In this document: positions 51,943-63,158 of the stretch, one piece after another
Layout: the number at the start of each line of letters is the position of its first letter
Numbering within the stretch: position 1 is the first letter of the stretch
Source of the DNA: Edaphochlamys debaryana
Taxonomy: Eukaryota; Chlorophyta; Chlorophyceae; Chlamydomonadales
DNA length: 64,000 nucleotides
Assembly: GCA_016858145.1 (NCBI GenBank)
Contig: JAEHOE010000156.1
Span: forward strand, 186,001-250,000
Direction of reading: 5' to 3'
Program-made: the position numbers and the translations under genes
The notes under the pieces: generated by a model
Told to the model about the DNA's origin: nothing
The model's database searches: none
The model's input: only the letters and a program-made list of their open reading frames with translations

Positions 51943-54900
51943 ATGGAAGACCAAGAGCGCCAACATGGCGTTACCGCGTCTAGCTTGAATGCCATCCCCC
52001 TGTTCGATCCGGATCTGCATGATGCACGGCAATGGCTAAACCGCATTGAGCGCCACGCCCAGTTGTTTGAATGGCGTGATGAGGATAAATTGATGGTGGC
52101 GTGCTGCCGCCTGAACTCGGTCGCCCAGATTTGGGAGGCGGGGCTTGGACCAGAGCTAGGAAACTGGGCGTCCTTCAGACGGGCTTTCGTGAACCGGTTC
52201 GCCGAGAGAGAGGACGAGTTGTACAGCCGCCTGGCAAACTGCAAGCAGGGGCGCAAGGAGAGCGTGAGGCGCTATGCGGACCGATATCGGCACCTGTGCT
52301 CACAGCTCAGCATTGATGCAAACGAGGACCCCACATACATGTATAACTTCCTGCGAGGGCTGCAACCCCGCATCCACGCCAAGGTTTACCTGTTGCGGCC
52401 ACGTGACCTTGACGCTGCCATCAGCGATGCCATATATGTGAGCGAGGGTCTGGACCTGGCGAGGGATGATCAAGGGGATGAGGAGGAGGGGGAGGATGTG
52501 GGCCGGTCTGCGCCCAGTCGCAAGGGCCGAGAGGAGGGTCCCCGGTTTGAGCGGGTGAACCCAGCGCCCCGTTACGAGCTTGTGAGGCCCGAGCCACGAA
52601 GCGGTGGCATGGCACGGGGACGGGACGCGCAAGATCGCCCTCGTGTACGGTGGGATGACCGCCGGGAGCCAATGGGGAGGCGCGAAGACACACGCACCCC
52701 ACCGCGGGCGGCACCTCCCCCTCGCCCACCTGCGTCTCCCACCGGAGGGGCTTCAAACGACATTGAGGCGTTGCGGCGGGAGTTCGCACGCCTCTCCGTG
52801 AACCTGCAGGAGATGCAAAGGAGGCAGGAGGGTGGTTACCCGACAAGGCGGGGAGATGACCTGGCGACCATGGTCAGCATGGTGGACGTAGACCACACTC
52901 CTCAGGTCTACTCCGCGCATGGGGGGCCTCTGCGGGGCCGATTCCCGCGCCTGAGCCCGACACCCCCTCGATACCAGTCGCCACGTTTCCACAACCATCA
53001 GGCTCACCGGGATGAGGTGTACCTGAAGCGGATGGGTGACTTCCCGAACACCACGCTGCCCCGCAAGAGGGTGGCGATTGACCCAGCCAGTTATGTGAAT
53101 CCTGCTGGGGCGGGCGGAGCCCGTGAGGGGCGAGCGGGGGGAGAAGAGGAGCGCCCGCATGTGGCGGCACGGCGTGCTATGCCCGCTGGGACAAGGATGG
53201 ACCCACCTCCCGCACAGCCCCCGGCCTTCGAAGCCAGGCGGAGCCCCGGCCGCGTGGGGTGGCGGCCGCCACCTTGGGCCGCCGGCGAGACCATGGGCCG
53301 CACGCACGCCATCCCTGCTGGCAACCCGATGGAGGAAGAGGGGAGGGTTGCGGATGAGATCATGCTGAAGGTCAACAAGTTTCCCCTGACCCTGGGGTCA
53401 GCTCTGCGTGTCAACCCTGTCAACGTTTACACAAAGCTAGGTGCTCGGATCCTCAACGTGGCACGTGCCCAGCGCGACAAGGGGGCGGCGGCCGCGCCTT
53501 CCCCCGGTGCGCCAGCTGCGCCCGCGCAGCATGCAGCCGAGATCAACCCGGACTCACCCGACCAAGCTCGGGGCGACCCGATGATTATGCACGCCGACCC
53601 TGGGGTGGTGATGAAGACCACCGCCTTGGAGCCACCTCGGTTCCAGGTGTGCCGGGCAGAGATCCTCCTGGCTGATGCGGAGGGCGTCATGGTCAAGACC
53701 CCCAGCATCATCGATAGTGGGGCGTCCAACAGCCTGGCGCCGTACCAGACCGTACGGAAGCTACGCCTGCTGCCCAGCATTGAGCCAACCAGTGCCACGT
53801 TCCTGTCGGCGGACGGGAGCAGTGCGAAACCGTCAGGGCGGATTAGGGAGCTTTTCACATCGACAGGGGACATGGTGATCACGATTGACCCATTTGTGAG
53901 CCAGGCGAGGTCGTACTACATGCTGCTCGGCTGCGATTGGCTGAGTCAGGCGCGGGCAACCATTTGCTATGACACTTCACGCCTGTACTACACAAACGAC
54001 GATGGGCAACGTAGCTTTATCCCCATCACCTTCCTGAGGTCTCCCGAGGCCATGATGGTGGAGACCATTCCCAAGGAGGACTCACCGGAGGGGGCCTTGG
54101 TGGCGGACTTCGACCCGCCCCCTGCCGCGGCGGCGGGTGCTCGTACGCAGTCCGCAAGCACCAGCGCACCGGGGGCCGGAGAACCCATGGATGACGGTGA
54201 CCTCCCGCCACTCGTGGAGGACTCTGACGAAGATGAGGACGAGGCTGAGGAGGGCGAGGAAGAAGAGGGGAGTGAGGAGGGCAGCAACTCGGAGAGCAAG
54301 GATGACGATGGGGATGATGATGCTGGGGCCGGAGGGAGCCCAGGCTCATGGGGGTCGTGGGAGGATAATGAGGATGGGCCGGATCAGGATGACTGGGAGC
54401 GGCAAGCCCAGTCAACGCGCCGACCCAACGTTGAGGTGTATCTCTCACCCTCGGCTGCCGGCCCGGCTCGCTCGGCCGCCAGCCCAAGCGGACGGACGGC
54501 GCCTGCGGGGGAGGGTGAAGGGGCCGTGGCCCAGTTGGGAACGAAAGGGTCGGGGCAGACAGAAAGCCTGCCTAGCCCGCCGACCTTCACCTCGGCGGAG
54601 AAGCACCTGGCAGCAGCCCGGGCCCTCGCTACCCGTGCGTGGGCACGCAACAAGGAAACGCCCCCAAGGGAGGAGCTGAGTAACACGCTGCGGGAGAGGA
54701 TCAACCCGGATCTCACCTCGGCACAAAGGGAGGGGATGTATCAGCTCCTGATGCGCAACCATGACATGTTCGCCTTGACGAACAGCGAGCTGGGGCGCAC
54801 GACGTGGGTAACCTGCAAGGTGGATACGGGGGACAGCCCTCCGGTTTACACCCCGCCGTACCGAATGTCACGTGTTGAGATGGCGGCGGTTGATGCGGAG

Positions 54901-57900
54901 ATGGCCAAACTACTGAAGGACGGACTGATCGAGCCCAGCACGAGTGCCTGGGGTTCCCCTGTCATGGTCATCCCTAAGAAGGCTGATCCCGTGGCGGTCA
55001 CGGCCGACGGGCAGGATGAGACGAGCAAACCCAAGCCCCCGGCTGAATTCCGGGTGGTGACCGATGCGCGAGCGTGCAACCTGGTCGTCCGCCCGCAGCG
55101 CTACCCAATGGGGAATATCCAGGACCTGTTGGACACCGCCGCGCCGTCAGGCGGGTCCACTATGATCTACTCCAGCCTGGACCTCAAGGCGGGCTACTGG
55201 CAGGTGCCCATGCATGATGAAGAGTCGAAAGACAAGCTGACGATTGTGACCCCACACGCCGCATATCGCCCTACGGTCATGCCCATGGGCTTTCGGAACT
55301 CAAGTGCGGTGTTCAGCCGGCTGATGTCCCTCGTGATGGCGCCTTTGATGCCCGGCTCTCACTACCAAGAACGGGAGGCTGCAAGCGCAGACCGCCCACG
55401 CCCTCGCCCATGCTGCGTGGCCTTTGCCGACGATGTGCTCACCTTCGCCCCCACGTGGGAGGAGCACTTGAGGGCACTGGAGGACGTGTTTGCATGTCTG
55501 CGACTGGCGGGCTTGCGCGTGGCGCTGAAGAAGTGCAGGCTTGGCATGAAGAGGGTGATCTTTCTGGGACACCTGCTGGACGGAGAGAAGGGCACAGTTG
55601 AGCCTGACCCGCGTAACTTGGCAACGATTGAGCGGCTGCCCGCACCGCGGACGGTCAAGGAGGTGCGCAGTTGGATATCGACGGCGGCATACTACAAGGC
55701 GTTCATCCGCAACTTTAGCCTCAAGGCAAAGCCCCTGTACGAGCTGACGCGCAAGGACCAACCTTGGCAGTGGGGACCGGAGGAGCACGAGGCGTGGAGC
55801 ACGTTGCGGCAGGCCCTGCTCAGCACGCCAGTCCTGGCCGCGCCTGACTTCTCCCGGCCGTTCATCATCGCCACGGATTGGAGCAAGCATGCCGTGGCGG
55901 CGATCCTGAGTCAAGTGGGGCCAGATGGGAAGGAGAGGGTGGTGCAGTACGCAAGCAAGAAGATGTCAGGAAGCCAGCTCAACTGGTCCGCAGCGGACGG
56001 CGAGTGCTATGCCGCCGTCTTCGGCGTGACTCACTTCCGCCCATACGTGTGGGGAACGCGCTTCATCCTCCTCACCGATAGTATGGCGGTGCGGTACTTG
56101 ATGACCGCCAAGACGTCCAGTCTGCAGGGCAAGCTCGCCCGCATGGCCCTTAAGCTTATGTCGTACGACATGGACATCCAGCATCGGGCGGGCGAGAAGC
56201 ATGGGAACGTGGACGGCCTGAGCCGGCTGGCACACTTGGCGGAGGACAGCGACGATGAGGAGCGCCCGCCTGGGGTGGCAAGTGGAGTGGCAAGCTCAGA
56301 ACACTGGCAGGCGGAGGCCACCACGGTGGAGATGTGTGCTGGTGAGGCTCCGAGAGCGGAGCTCTCGCCAGAAATCGAGGTCTACGTCACGAGCCGTATT
56401 GCCTCAGCGCAACCCGTGCGTCGCAGCCTATGTGCGCCGAATCCGCAGCCCTGGCGGCGACCGACGACCCTCTTGCCGAAGTCGGTGAGCGCCCCTAACC
56501 GTCGTGACACGGCGCCCCTGGTATCCTACCGTGGGGTGGCTGCGATCAGGATGGAGGACTTGGGGGACGGCGAGGATGAGGGTACGGCGGACCTATGGGG
56601 AGGAGCGCACACCGGTCTGGAGGTGTACATGACTGATGGGCGCTCTGAAGCTAACCGTAACTGCAACACTTACTACGCTCCGGATTACCGGCCGGGTGGC
56701 AACCCGCCCGCGCCCCGCATCTCACCGCAGCAGCTTCAGGCCAACCAGGCTCTGGGACGACGGCTTGCGCGGGAGGAGGCGGCAGAGGGGGAGGCCCACC
56801 GCAGGGAGAACCTGGAGTTGGACGAGAGGGAACGACGGGCGGGCATGACACACGAGACTGGGGTCGTCACAGGTCGCTCGAGCATCCGCTCCCATCGCTT
56901 CCCCCGGGTGCCCTGGGTGCCAGCGCCCGGAGCACCGCGGCGCCCCGTCGTGGAAAGAGAGGAGGAGGAGGCCCCGGTGCCCCTCACGCAGCCAGCCCAC
57001 GCACCTGTGCGCGCCGCCGAGCACGGTGCGGGTGAGGTGGACGGGATGGACATTCCACAGACTCAACCCGTGGCGCGGGAGGCGGAGGGCCCAGTCCCCA
57101 TGGAGGGCGATGATGACCGGACGCAGACACCCTCGGGCGGTGAGGAACCAGGAGTGGTCCCCGTCTATCCGGGAACCGAGCCCCAGTCACCGCTGTGGGC
57201 AAGAGGACGCGACCCCGGGGACGGGGAAGGGGGGCATCAGACCAAGCGGCAGCGCAGACGGAGCTGCCTGCTAACCGGGTTCGTGGACCCAGAGAAGGAG
57301 GGCACCTCTGAGAAGCGGGGGCAAGGGTCCCCTGAGGACTGGAACCCCGCGATCCGGTGCTCCGTGTGCGGTCAAGGGATGCCTGATGACTCCTTGCTTC
57401 TCTGTGACTATTACGGGTGTACCCAGGCCTTCCACACTTTCTGCCTCAACCCGCCCCTGGCCCACGTGCCGCCGGGCATGTGGATGTGCCCAGGCCCACA
57501 CGCACCGTTTGTACCGCCGGCCCCAGTGGCCCCCGCAGCCGCTGCGGCCCCTGCGCCGCCGCAGGCCCCGGTGGCAGCGCCTGGGCCGAGTGACCTGACG
57601 ACGGAAGGCACCGGCGCAGAGGAGGACAGTGGCGGGTCGGCCCGTGAGAGCCTTGTGGTGTCGTGGAGGCCTGAGGACGAGGGGGAGGAAGAGGAGGGGG
57701 AAGGCATGGGTGAGGATGTGGCTGTGGAGCTGGAAATTGAGGAGGGAGAAGGGGCGGATGAGGGGGATGAGGCTGGACCCTCGAAACCCCGGGCGGAGAG
57801 GTCGCCCTGGGAAGACACGGCCCTGATCCATTACCTGCAAACGGGGCGCTGGAGCTTCCCCGAAAACATGGGCCTGGAGAGGGCAATCAAGGAGACCAAG

Positions 57901-58995
57901 AGGATTGAGCGTCGGGCAGAGAACTATATGTGGCTCGAGGGGACGCTGTACAAGGTGCGGCGCCAGCAGCGACGGCTTCCAGCCGGGGAGATCTCAAAGT
58001 GGAAGGTCCCCAAGCCGGCCGAGTGCGCGTCTATTGTGCGCACGGTGCACAGTCAGGGGCATCAGGGCTTTGACAAAACCTACAGCTCCGTGCAGGCCCG
58101 GTTCTGGTGGCCCGGCGTGCGCAAGGATGTGGAAGCCTGCCTACGTCAGTGCCCCGAGTGCGCTAGCAACCAGAACAAACTGCTGCGCCATCCTCGGCTT
58201 CGCCCCCTTCCGGTCGTACCGATATTGGATACGGTGCACTTGGACCTGTTCGGCCCGGTGACGAAGACGCCGCGCGGGCATCGTTACTGCTTGGTCATGG
58301 TGGACAGCTTCAGCTCTTGGGTAGAAGTAGTGCCCCTGAAGACGAAGAAGGCGGCGGAGGTCTGGACGGCCTTCTGGCAGAACTGGGTCTGTCGGTATGG
58401 CGTGCCAAGGGTGGTGGTGTCAGACCGTGGTACAGAGTTCACGGGCAAGGCCTTCGCACGCGAGCTGCGCTCCCGCAGCATCAAGCAGTACGTCACGGCC
58501 GGTAGCAACCCACGTGGCAACGGGAAGGCGGAACGCATGGTGGGGACCTTGCTGGATTCTCTCCGCAAGTTGATCACCGAGGAGACCGAGTGGGATGCCA
58601 AGTGCTACGACGCCGCTTATGCTTATCGTACGGCGGCCCACGCCGTCACCAAGATGAGCCCTGCTCTGTGCATGTTTGGGCGCGAGCTCACCTTGGCTGT
58701 GGAGCTGGCTCCCCCGGCAGACCCGGAGGCCTTGCCGGAGGAAGTTGAGCCCGAGCAGGTCCGTGTAGAGTGGACGTCCGAGCACTACCAGCTCCTGAGG
58801 GCACGGCGAGAGCGCATGGAAGGGTTGGCGGTGGATGCGGAGAAGAGGCACGTTGAGGCGAAGGAGAGGGCGGAAAGGGAGTATCAGAAGAGGCGGCACC
58901 AATCCAAGCCCAGGCAACGAGGGCAGAAGCCCGGCAAGCCGGAAGACGGATCGGCGGCAGGGGCGGGTCCAGTTAACCCCTTGGGGAGGAAGTAG
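51943..58995 (+). CDS. Gag-Pol polyprotein with PHD-finger-like insert
   Basis: Single 2,350-residue ORF. Gag core at ~18-170 ([49 protein letters not shown]), no zinc knuckle. Protease around Asp591 ([11 protein letters not shown]). Acidic linker ~750-830. RT from ~970 ([20 protein letters not shown]) with catalytic FADD at 1161-1164. RNase H from Asp1312 ([14 protein letters not shown]). Then a ~450-residue spacer not usual for gypsy pol, holding a PHD-like C4HC2H finger at 1806-1853. Integrase zinc finger (VHSQGHQGF ... CPEC) near 2035-2070 and a DDE core D2101, D2161, E2197; the last two are 35 residues apart. All catalytic residues are present. The start is the first ATG after the primer-binding site. 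Confidence 0.9.
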   Translation: MEDQERQHGVTASSLNAIPLFDPDLHDARQWLNRIERHAQLFEWRDEDKLMVACCRLNSVAQIWEAGLGPELGNWASFRRAFVNRFAEREDELYSRLANCKQGRKESVRRYADRYRHLCSQLSIDANEDPTYMYNFLRGLQPRIHAKVYLLRPRDLDAAISDAIYVSEGLDLARDDQGDEEEGEDVGRSAPSRKGREEGPRFERVNPAPRYELVRPEPRSGGMARGRDAQDRPRVRWDDRREPMGRREDTRTPPRAAPPPRPPASPTGGASNDIEALRREFARLSVNLQEMQRRQEGGYPTRRGDDLATMVSMVDVDHTPQVYSAHGGPLRGRFPRLSPTPPRYQSPRFHNHQAHRDEVYLKRMGDFPNTTLPRKRVAIDPASYVNPAGAGGAREGRAGGEEERPHVAARRAMPAGTRMDPPPAQPPAFEARRSPGRVGWRPPPWAAGETMGRTHAIPAGNPMEEEGRVADEIMLKVNKFPLTLGSALRVNPVNVYTKLGARILNVARAQRDKGAAAAPSPGAPAAPAQHAAEINPDSPDQARGDPMIMHADPGVVMKTTALEPPRFQVCRAEILLADAEGVMVKTPSIIDSGASNSLAPYQTVRKLRLLPSIEPTSATFLSADGSSAKPSGRIRELFTSTGDMVITIDPFVSQARSYYMLLGCDWLSQARATICYDTSRLYYTNDDGQRSFIPITFLRSPEAMMVETIPKEDSPEGALVADFDPPPAAAAGARTQSASTSAPGAGEPMDDGDLPPLVEDSDEDEDEAEEGEEEEGSEEGSNSESKDDDGDDDAGAGGSPGSWGSWEDNEDGPDQDDWERQAQSTRRPNVEVYLSPSAAGPARSAASPSGRTAPAGEGEGAVAQLGTKGSGQTESLPSPPTFTSAEKHLAAARALATRAWARNKETPPREELSNTLRERINPDLTSAQREGMYQLLMRNHDMFALTNSELGRTTWVTCKVDTGDSPPVYTPPYRMSRVEMAAVDAEMAKLLKDGLIEPSTSAWGSPVMVIPKKADPVAVTADGQDETSKPKPPAEFRVVTDARACNLVVRPQRYPMGNIQDLLDTAAPSGGSTMIYSSLDLKAGYWQVPMHDEESKDKLTIVTPHAAYRPTVMPMGFRNSSAVFSRLMSLVMAPLMPGSHYQEREAASADRPRPRPCCVAFADDVLTFAPTWEEHLRALEDVFACLRLAGLRVALKKCRLGMKRVIFLGHLLDGEKGTVEPDPRNLATIERLPAPRTVKEVRSWISTAAYYKAFIRNFSLKAKPLYELTRKDQPWQWGPEEHEAWSTLRQALLSTPVLAAPDFSRPFIIATDWSKHAVAAILSQVGPDGKERVVQYASKKMSGSQLNWSAADGECYAAVFGVTHFRPYVWGTRFILLTDSMAVRYLMTAKTSSLQGKLARMALKLMSYDMDIQHRAGEKHGNVDGLSRLAHLAEDSDDEERPPGVASGVASSEHWQAEATTVEMCAGEAPRAELSPEIEVYVTSRIASAQPVRRSLCAPNPQPWRRPTTLLPKSVSAPNRRDTAPLVSYRGVAAIRMEDLGDGEDEGTADLWGGAHTGLEVYMTDGRSEANRNCNTYYAPDYRPGGNPPAPRISPQQLQANQALGRRLAREEAAEGEAHRRENLELDERERRAGMTHETGVVTGRSSIRSHRFPRVPWVPAPGAPRRPVVEREEEEAPVPLTQPAHAPVRAAEHGAGEVDGMDIPQTQPVAREAEGPVPMEGDDDRTQTPSGGEEPGVVPVYPGTEPQSPLWARGRDPGDGEGGHQTKRQRRRSCLLTGFVDPEKEGTSEKRGQGSPEDWNPAIRCSVCGQGMPDDSLLLCDYYGCTQAFHTFCLNPPLAHVPPGMWMCPGPHAPFVPPAPVAPAAAAAPAPPQAPVAAPGPSDLTTEGTGAEEDSGGSARESLVVSWRPEDEGEEEEGEGMGEDVAVELEIEEGEGADEGDEAGPSKPRAERSPWEDTALIHYLQTGRWSFPENMGLERAIKETKRIERRAENYMWLEGTLYKVRRQQRRLPAGEISKWKVPKPAECASIVRTVHSQGHQGFDKTYSSVQARFWWPGVRKDVEACLRQCPECASNQNKLLRHPRLRPLPVVPILDTVHLDLFGPVTKTPRGHRYCLVMVDSFSSWVEVVPLKTKKAAEVWTAFWQNWVCRYGVPRVVVSDRGTEFTGKAFARELRSRSIKQYVTAGSNPRGNGKAERMVGTLLDSLRKLITEETEWDAKCYDAAYAYRTAAHAVTKMSPALCMFGRELTLAVELAPPADPEALPEEVEPEQVRVEWTSEHYQLLRARRERMEGLAVDAEKRHVEAKERAEREYQKRRHQSKPRQRGQKPGKPEDGSAAGAGPVNPLGRK
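57358..57501 (+). other. PHD-finger-like domain inside the polyprotein
   Basis: Residues 1806-1853: C1806, C1809, C1821, C1826, H1831, C1834, C1849 and H1853, with [14 protein letters not shown] and [11 protein letters not shown]. Spacing C-x2-C-x11-C-x4-C-x4-H-x2-C-x14-C-x3-H fits a PHD finger except that the last Cys is replaced by His one position further. The Trp two residues before the seventh ligand is the usual PHD Trp. PHD fingers read histone H3 tails. Confidence 0.75.
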
Positions 58996-59480
58996 TGGCG
59001 GCGGCCCGGCAGGCGACTGTGCAGCGGAAGCCGCGCGGTAAGGAGGCGGCCCAGCCCCCCTTGGCTAAGCCCCAGCAGCGGGAAGGTGCCAACCCGGGCG
59101 CCGTACCTACCCAAGCACGCGCGTCAGCCCCGGAGATTGGTCCGGCGGATCAGAGGCGCGAAGCGCCCGCCGCCGCCGGTGGTGCGCCAGCTGAAGGGGC
59201 AGGCCCGAACCCTGGACCTGTGGAAAGGGAGACCGGGGGACAATACAATGTCAGGCCAGCGCAGGCGCACGAGCTTCGAGGGCTGCCCGACATCCCGCAA
59301 GACGCTTTGGTGTGGAAGCTGAAGCGACGGGATAGTAAGATGGCCAAGGACCGTGAGGGACCCTACCTGTTCCAGTTTTGGCGGGCACCCGACGGCTCCC
59401 ACGCCATCGTCAAGGACGCGCAAGGGACCATGTTTCCCGTCGCGTCGCACCTCCTGTTCGTGCCTCGGTCCAGCTTGTAG
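58977..59480 (+). CDS. Second ORF: Pro/Ala-rich with GPY-like C-terminus
   Basis: Open in the -1 frame relative to gag-pol, from just upstream of the pol stop (58993-58995); there is no ATG near the start, so it would need GTG at 58995 or a -1 frameshift in the 18-nt overlap. About 160 residues: a low-complexity N-terminus, then [31 protein letters not shown] and VASHLLFVP. The GPY-F motif and position directly after integrase suggest the displaced integrase C-terminal (GPY/F-type) domain. Confidence 0.55.
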   Translation, partial: PLGEEVVAAARQATVQRKPRGKEAAQPPLAKPQQREGANPGAVPTQARASAPEIGPADQRREAPAAAGGAPAEGAGPNPGPVERETGGQYNVRPAQAHELRGLPDIPQDALVWKLKRRDSKMAKDREGPYLFQFWRAPDGSHAIVKDAQGTMFPVASHLLFVPRSSL

Positions 59481-60366
59481 GCAGGGTGCCTGCGGGCGAA
59501 GGGCGGGGTGACGGTCGGGACAAGCCGGACACCAACCGAGACAGGGACCTCTTCCGCCACGACAAGTGGCCATAACTTTGAGTTATCCGACGACGGGAGG
59601 CAATCCTTGAGCGAACTGTGCTGTGCTGAGGGGCGCGGTCGCGATGGTCGCAACATCGCACGCCCAGGTGACCGGGAGTCACAGGACACGTGTGGCGCAC
59701 GGGTTGGAAACGCCCCGTGACTAACCATCAAGTTTCTGGTCAACGCACCAACGAAAAGTGACAGGCTCCGAACGCGTTGACCACAACCACGGTAGGGTTT
59801 GCGACGAAAAAGGGCACGCCGGCAGACGCCGCGTAAGGAAAGCCTTATGGGAAGTGTAAGCAAGGAAGGAGTGCCGCCCGGCTGCTGAAGCAGAGGGGCA
59901 GGGGCGCATATCCTGTGGCAAACCGCTAGGGTCAACGGTCCAACTTCTCACGCCGGGCCCTACCCGGTCTGCGGCTCCCCTCAATGGGTGCACGTGACAC
60001 TTCAGAAGACTAAGGATGCGTCGGCTGGGGCAAACGGGCATGGGTGGCGGTGTTCGCTCTCCAGGGCTGACCCGCCAGCGCCGCCAGCGCCCCCGCGTAG
60101 GCGACGCCGGCCCCCATAGCGCCCCGCGGTAAGGTGCCGACTATGGAGTCTGTGCTGGAGAAGCCTCCAACGCGCAAGCTCACAAGCTCGTGCCGTACGG
60201 GCGGTTGGCCAAGCCTGGTGCACAGGTGGCAAATAAACGACCGCCGGAGGAGGGGGCAACCGAACGCCACCCTTAAACGCCAACACAACCCGGCAACCCG
60301 TTACACGCTGCACACGCGACAACATTATTGCCTCTGGAGCGCTGAGGTTTCTAGCTAACCCGCATC
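59481..60366 (+). other. Non-coding interval between ORF2 and ORF3
   Basis: About 0.9 kb without a convincing frame on either strand. It may carry a subgenomic promoter or splice acceptor for the third ORF; nothing specific was recognised. Confidence 0.4.
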
Positions 60367-61771
60367 ATGCTTGCTGTCGCCGCCAAAAAGGCTGACGCCG
60401 GCCGTAGCGCTAGGGATGCCGGTGTGCATGGGCTACGCCCGAGCACCGCGCTTAGGACGTCGGTCCGTGTGCGTGGTTTTGTCAACTACAAGGGAGTGCG
60501 CCTGGTGAGGGCCCTCCCGGCGGTGCGCGCCCGGCCCAACGGCAAGCCCAGCGGCGCGGCCGAGGCCGACAAGGACCCCAAGTCCCTGACTAAGGACTTC
60601 ATCTATACCGGTACCCAGACGGCTGCGGTCAAGTGGCTGCTCAAGAAGCTCAACGTGAGCGGAAGGAGCGTGGTGGCGCTCAACCATCTGGTGTCTCAGA
60701 TGTCGCTTCAGCTCGCGCGGGCCGAGAAGGCCCACAGCGATGTCACCAAGGAGAATCTGTCGCTGGCTGAGCTGCTGGGAGTACTCGCGGCGCTGGTCGG
60801 CGGGGTCCTGTTCCCGTACGCAGACCCCATCATGCTGACTCAGTACATGATGGCCGCCCTGGGCTCTGGGCCGGGCACCGGGGGCCTATTCTTCGAGGGC
60901 GAGATACTGCCCCCCAACGAGGCTTTCACCACCGTGGTCTCCGGTGTGCAGCGCCTGTCCATGGCCCTGACTGACCCGCGCATTGCGCCCCACATCGCCA
61001 AGGTGTTTGACATGACCCGCTCGTACAACACGACCGACACCTTCGCCTCCGCCTTCGAGGACCTCGGCATCTGCGCGCCCAGCTCCGGCAAACCTCCCTC
61101 GACGGCCGTCGCCAAGGCCATTGAGCGGGGCGCATGGGCCACGGCTAAGGCCAACGTGCACCTGCAGTCCCTGATCCCGCCGATCCCGCCCATGCACGCC
61201 CCCACGGGCATTGTGTTCGCTGAGCACCCTCCTCCGCCTCCGCCTCCCCCGCCTAGCGCCTCCTCTCCGGCGGCTGACAACGGCGGCGCTCCCATGGACA
61301 CCAACCTGGGCAACGAGATCCCCGACCCCGTGTTCGCCCCCTGCGACCCCGAGACGGTCGAGGCCTTCGGCGCCTTCTCCTCGCCGGACGCTAAGATGTG
61401 CGAGGCCGCCCGGCTCCCCCACCTGCTCCGCCGGCCTGGTCCCCATGACTCACGCCCCCTTCAACCCGCTCGAGGAGAGCCCCGCTCCCTTCGCCACCTC
61501 CTTCCCCAGCCCCATGGACTACCAGGTGGTGCCGCAGATGGACTGCCCGCCTTTCGTGCCGCCGCCGCCGCCCGGCAGCCCGGACTTCGGCGACTCCGGC
61601 TTCCCCGACTCCATTCCCGGCCCCGGCAGCTCCCCTCCGCTGGTGATTGTGTTCAAGGGCAAGGTCAAGGACCCCCGCCGGCACCTGCGCGTGGTCCGCT
61701 CCATCGGCTCCCGCCGCGTGCGCCTGGCGACTGACCCGCCCGCGGCGAGCCCGGAGGTCATGGTCGAGTAA
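60367..61771 (+). CDS. Third ORF of the retrotransposon, unknown function (frame-shifted near 61400-61440)
   Basis: ATG at 60367 opens a frame of strong coding character: basic N-terminus (ALRTSVRVRGFVNYKGVRLV), KDFIYTGTQTAAVKWLLKKL, a hydrophobic stretch LAELLGVLAALVGGVLFPYA around residues 135-155, then GVQRLSMALTDPRIAPHIAK and a poly-Pro spacer after residue ~280. From about 61,430 the coding character moves to another frame (MTHAPFNPLEESPAPFATSF ... PLVIVFKGKVKDPRRHLRVV) that ends at 61771. So a one-base indel lies near 61400-61440, by mutation, recoding or sequence error. No zinc, RT, envelope-like signal peptide or known enzyme motif is visible. Probably ~465 residues in total; I do not recognise it. 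Confidence 0.6.
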
Positions 61772-61862
61772 GGGGCGGGTTGATGCAGCGGTCGAGCAAC
61801 CGCAGCGTGGGTTCTAGCTGACGGGACGTGCAGCCCCGCAACTACCCCCAGCGTTGTACAGC

Positions 61863-63147
61863 TGTTGCACGAGGGTGGTTGAACATGAGGATTGGGTGTC
61901 CACGCGACACGCTCCTGCGTGTGCCGCGCGCTTTGCGGCTGTACCATAGCACTTGCATGCCCACGAGCGATTGGCATGCGCTCATGGCAGGGCACGCACA
62001 TTGACAAGTCGGGGGTGCACTTCTAAGTTCTACGGCATTCCGTGACATGCGGCGTGGTGTGTGTGGCGTGTGGCCTGGAGCAATGACACGTGTACCACTG
62101 AGTAAGCAAGGGTCCCCTGGACCACTAGTTGTCTTTGTGGCGAGCGAGGCGCCCTGGATACCCTGGGACGAGTAGGAAGGGCACCGTATGTGGGATAAGG
62201 GTGTGTGGTCGTGAGGGCTGAGCGGTCGGGAGCACATCTGCGGCCTGTGTACAGTATTGCAAGTGGATCTGGACCATGCAAGATGGGTGGCGAGGGCCAA
62301 GGGGGAAGAGGGTGTGTGGTTGTTGACGCTCGGAGGTGTTTGGTGGTCACGGCAATTGTGGTTTGGGTTGATGTGGTTGTGCGGTAGTGCGTGAAGCTTT
62401 CAAAGGGGCCTTATGCGATTGCCCGGGAGTACATAAGGAGTGACCGGTGACGGATGGGGTAAGCCCCGGATCCAAAATCGTGATCGTCTGGAGCGTAAAC
62501 CTGCCCTGACTCGCTATTCTGCGGCTTTATTGCCAAGTGCTATCCTGCCGAGCCCTCTGTAATCTGAGAGCTCACTTGTGTCTCCGACCTGGAGCCCCGC
62601 GCCCTGTTCCCAGAGGCGTCAGGCACGGACCCCTGGTCCCTGCCCCCACTCAGCCTGCCTGCCCCGCAGCTGGCTGTGTTTGTCTTGTGTCCCCTTCAGC
62701 GCTCGCACTAGCGCCACAGGGACACGCTCCCCGCTCCTCGCCTGCATCAGTGCGCGAGCGGAGGCGAGCGCATTGGCTTCCTACCCGATCACACGCTAAA
62801 CCCTGCGGGCCCTCAGCCCAGCCGGGTCTTCACCGCAGCAGCCCCGCGCCGCTGCTCCATCCCCCCCCCCTTCCGTCAGCTCACACCCCTTTGACCCCGT
62901 CACGCTATACGCTTCCGCTGCATCACTTCCCAAAAGTCCCACTTCGACGTGCGCAATACCCCTGCGTCACGAGACCCGCGATTGAGACATCCCGAGCCCG
63001 CTCCCTGAGGCGAGACCAGAGTCAGCGTCTTCACACGCTAGATCCTGGGCACCACCGGGCGTGCAGAACGATCCTAGGGCAGCAATCCACACGACTGGGC
63101 CACAAAAAAAAATTTGTGGGTACTCATTAAGTGTGGCCCTGCTTTCC
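61863..63147 (+). repeat. 3' LTR (1,285 bp)
   Basis: Direct repeat of 50551-51841 with a few substitutions and small indels. It is flanked on both sides by CCAGCGTTGTACA (61848-61860 and 63146-63158), which is not found next to the left LTR. Satellite resumes at 63159. Confidence 0.85.
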
Positions 63148-63158
63148 AGCGTTGTACA

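Larger units (their letters stand above)
50551..63147 (+). mobile_element. Large LTR retrotransposon with PHD-type insert and extra ORFs
   Basis: A ~12.6-kb element between ~1.29-kb direct repeats that are about 99% identical by eye (some eight substitutions and four small indels). Order: LTR, primer-binding site, one 2,350-codon gag-pol ORF, a short second ORF, a third ORF of unknown function, LTR. It is inserted within a 75-bp satellite. Gag-pol is intact, so the copy looks young and possibly active. The order RT-RNase H-integrase is Ty3/gypsy-like. No clear polypurine tract precedes the right LTR, and the target duplication is unclear (at best the 4-bp AGGC). Confidence 0.85.

Noticed and set aside
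58284..58601. Minus-strand ORF inside the integrase region
   Set aside because: Shadow of the intact gag-pol frame.
50551..63158. DIRS/PAT-type element with split direct repeats
   Set aside because: The flanking 13-bp word gives an A-B-A-B look, but the polyprotein has a clear DDE integrase with 35-residue spacing and no tyrosine recombinase.
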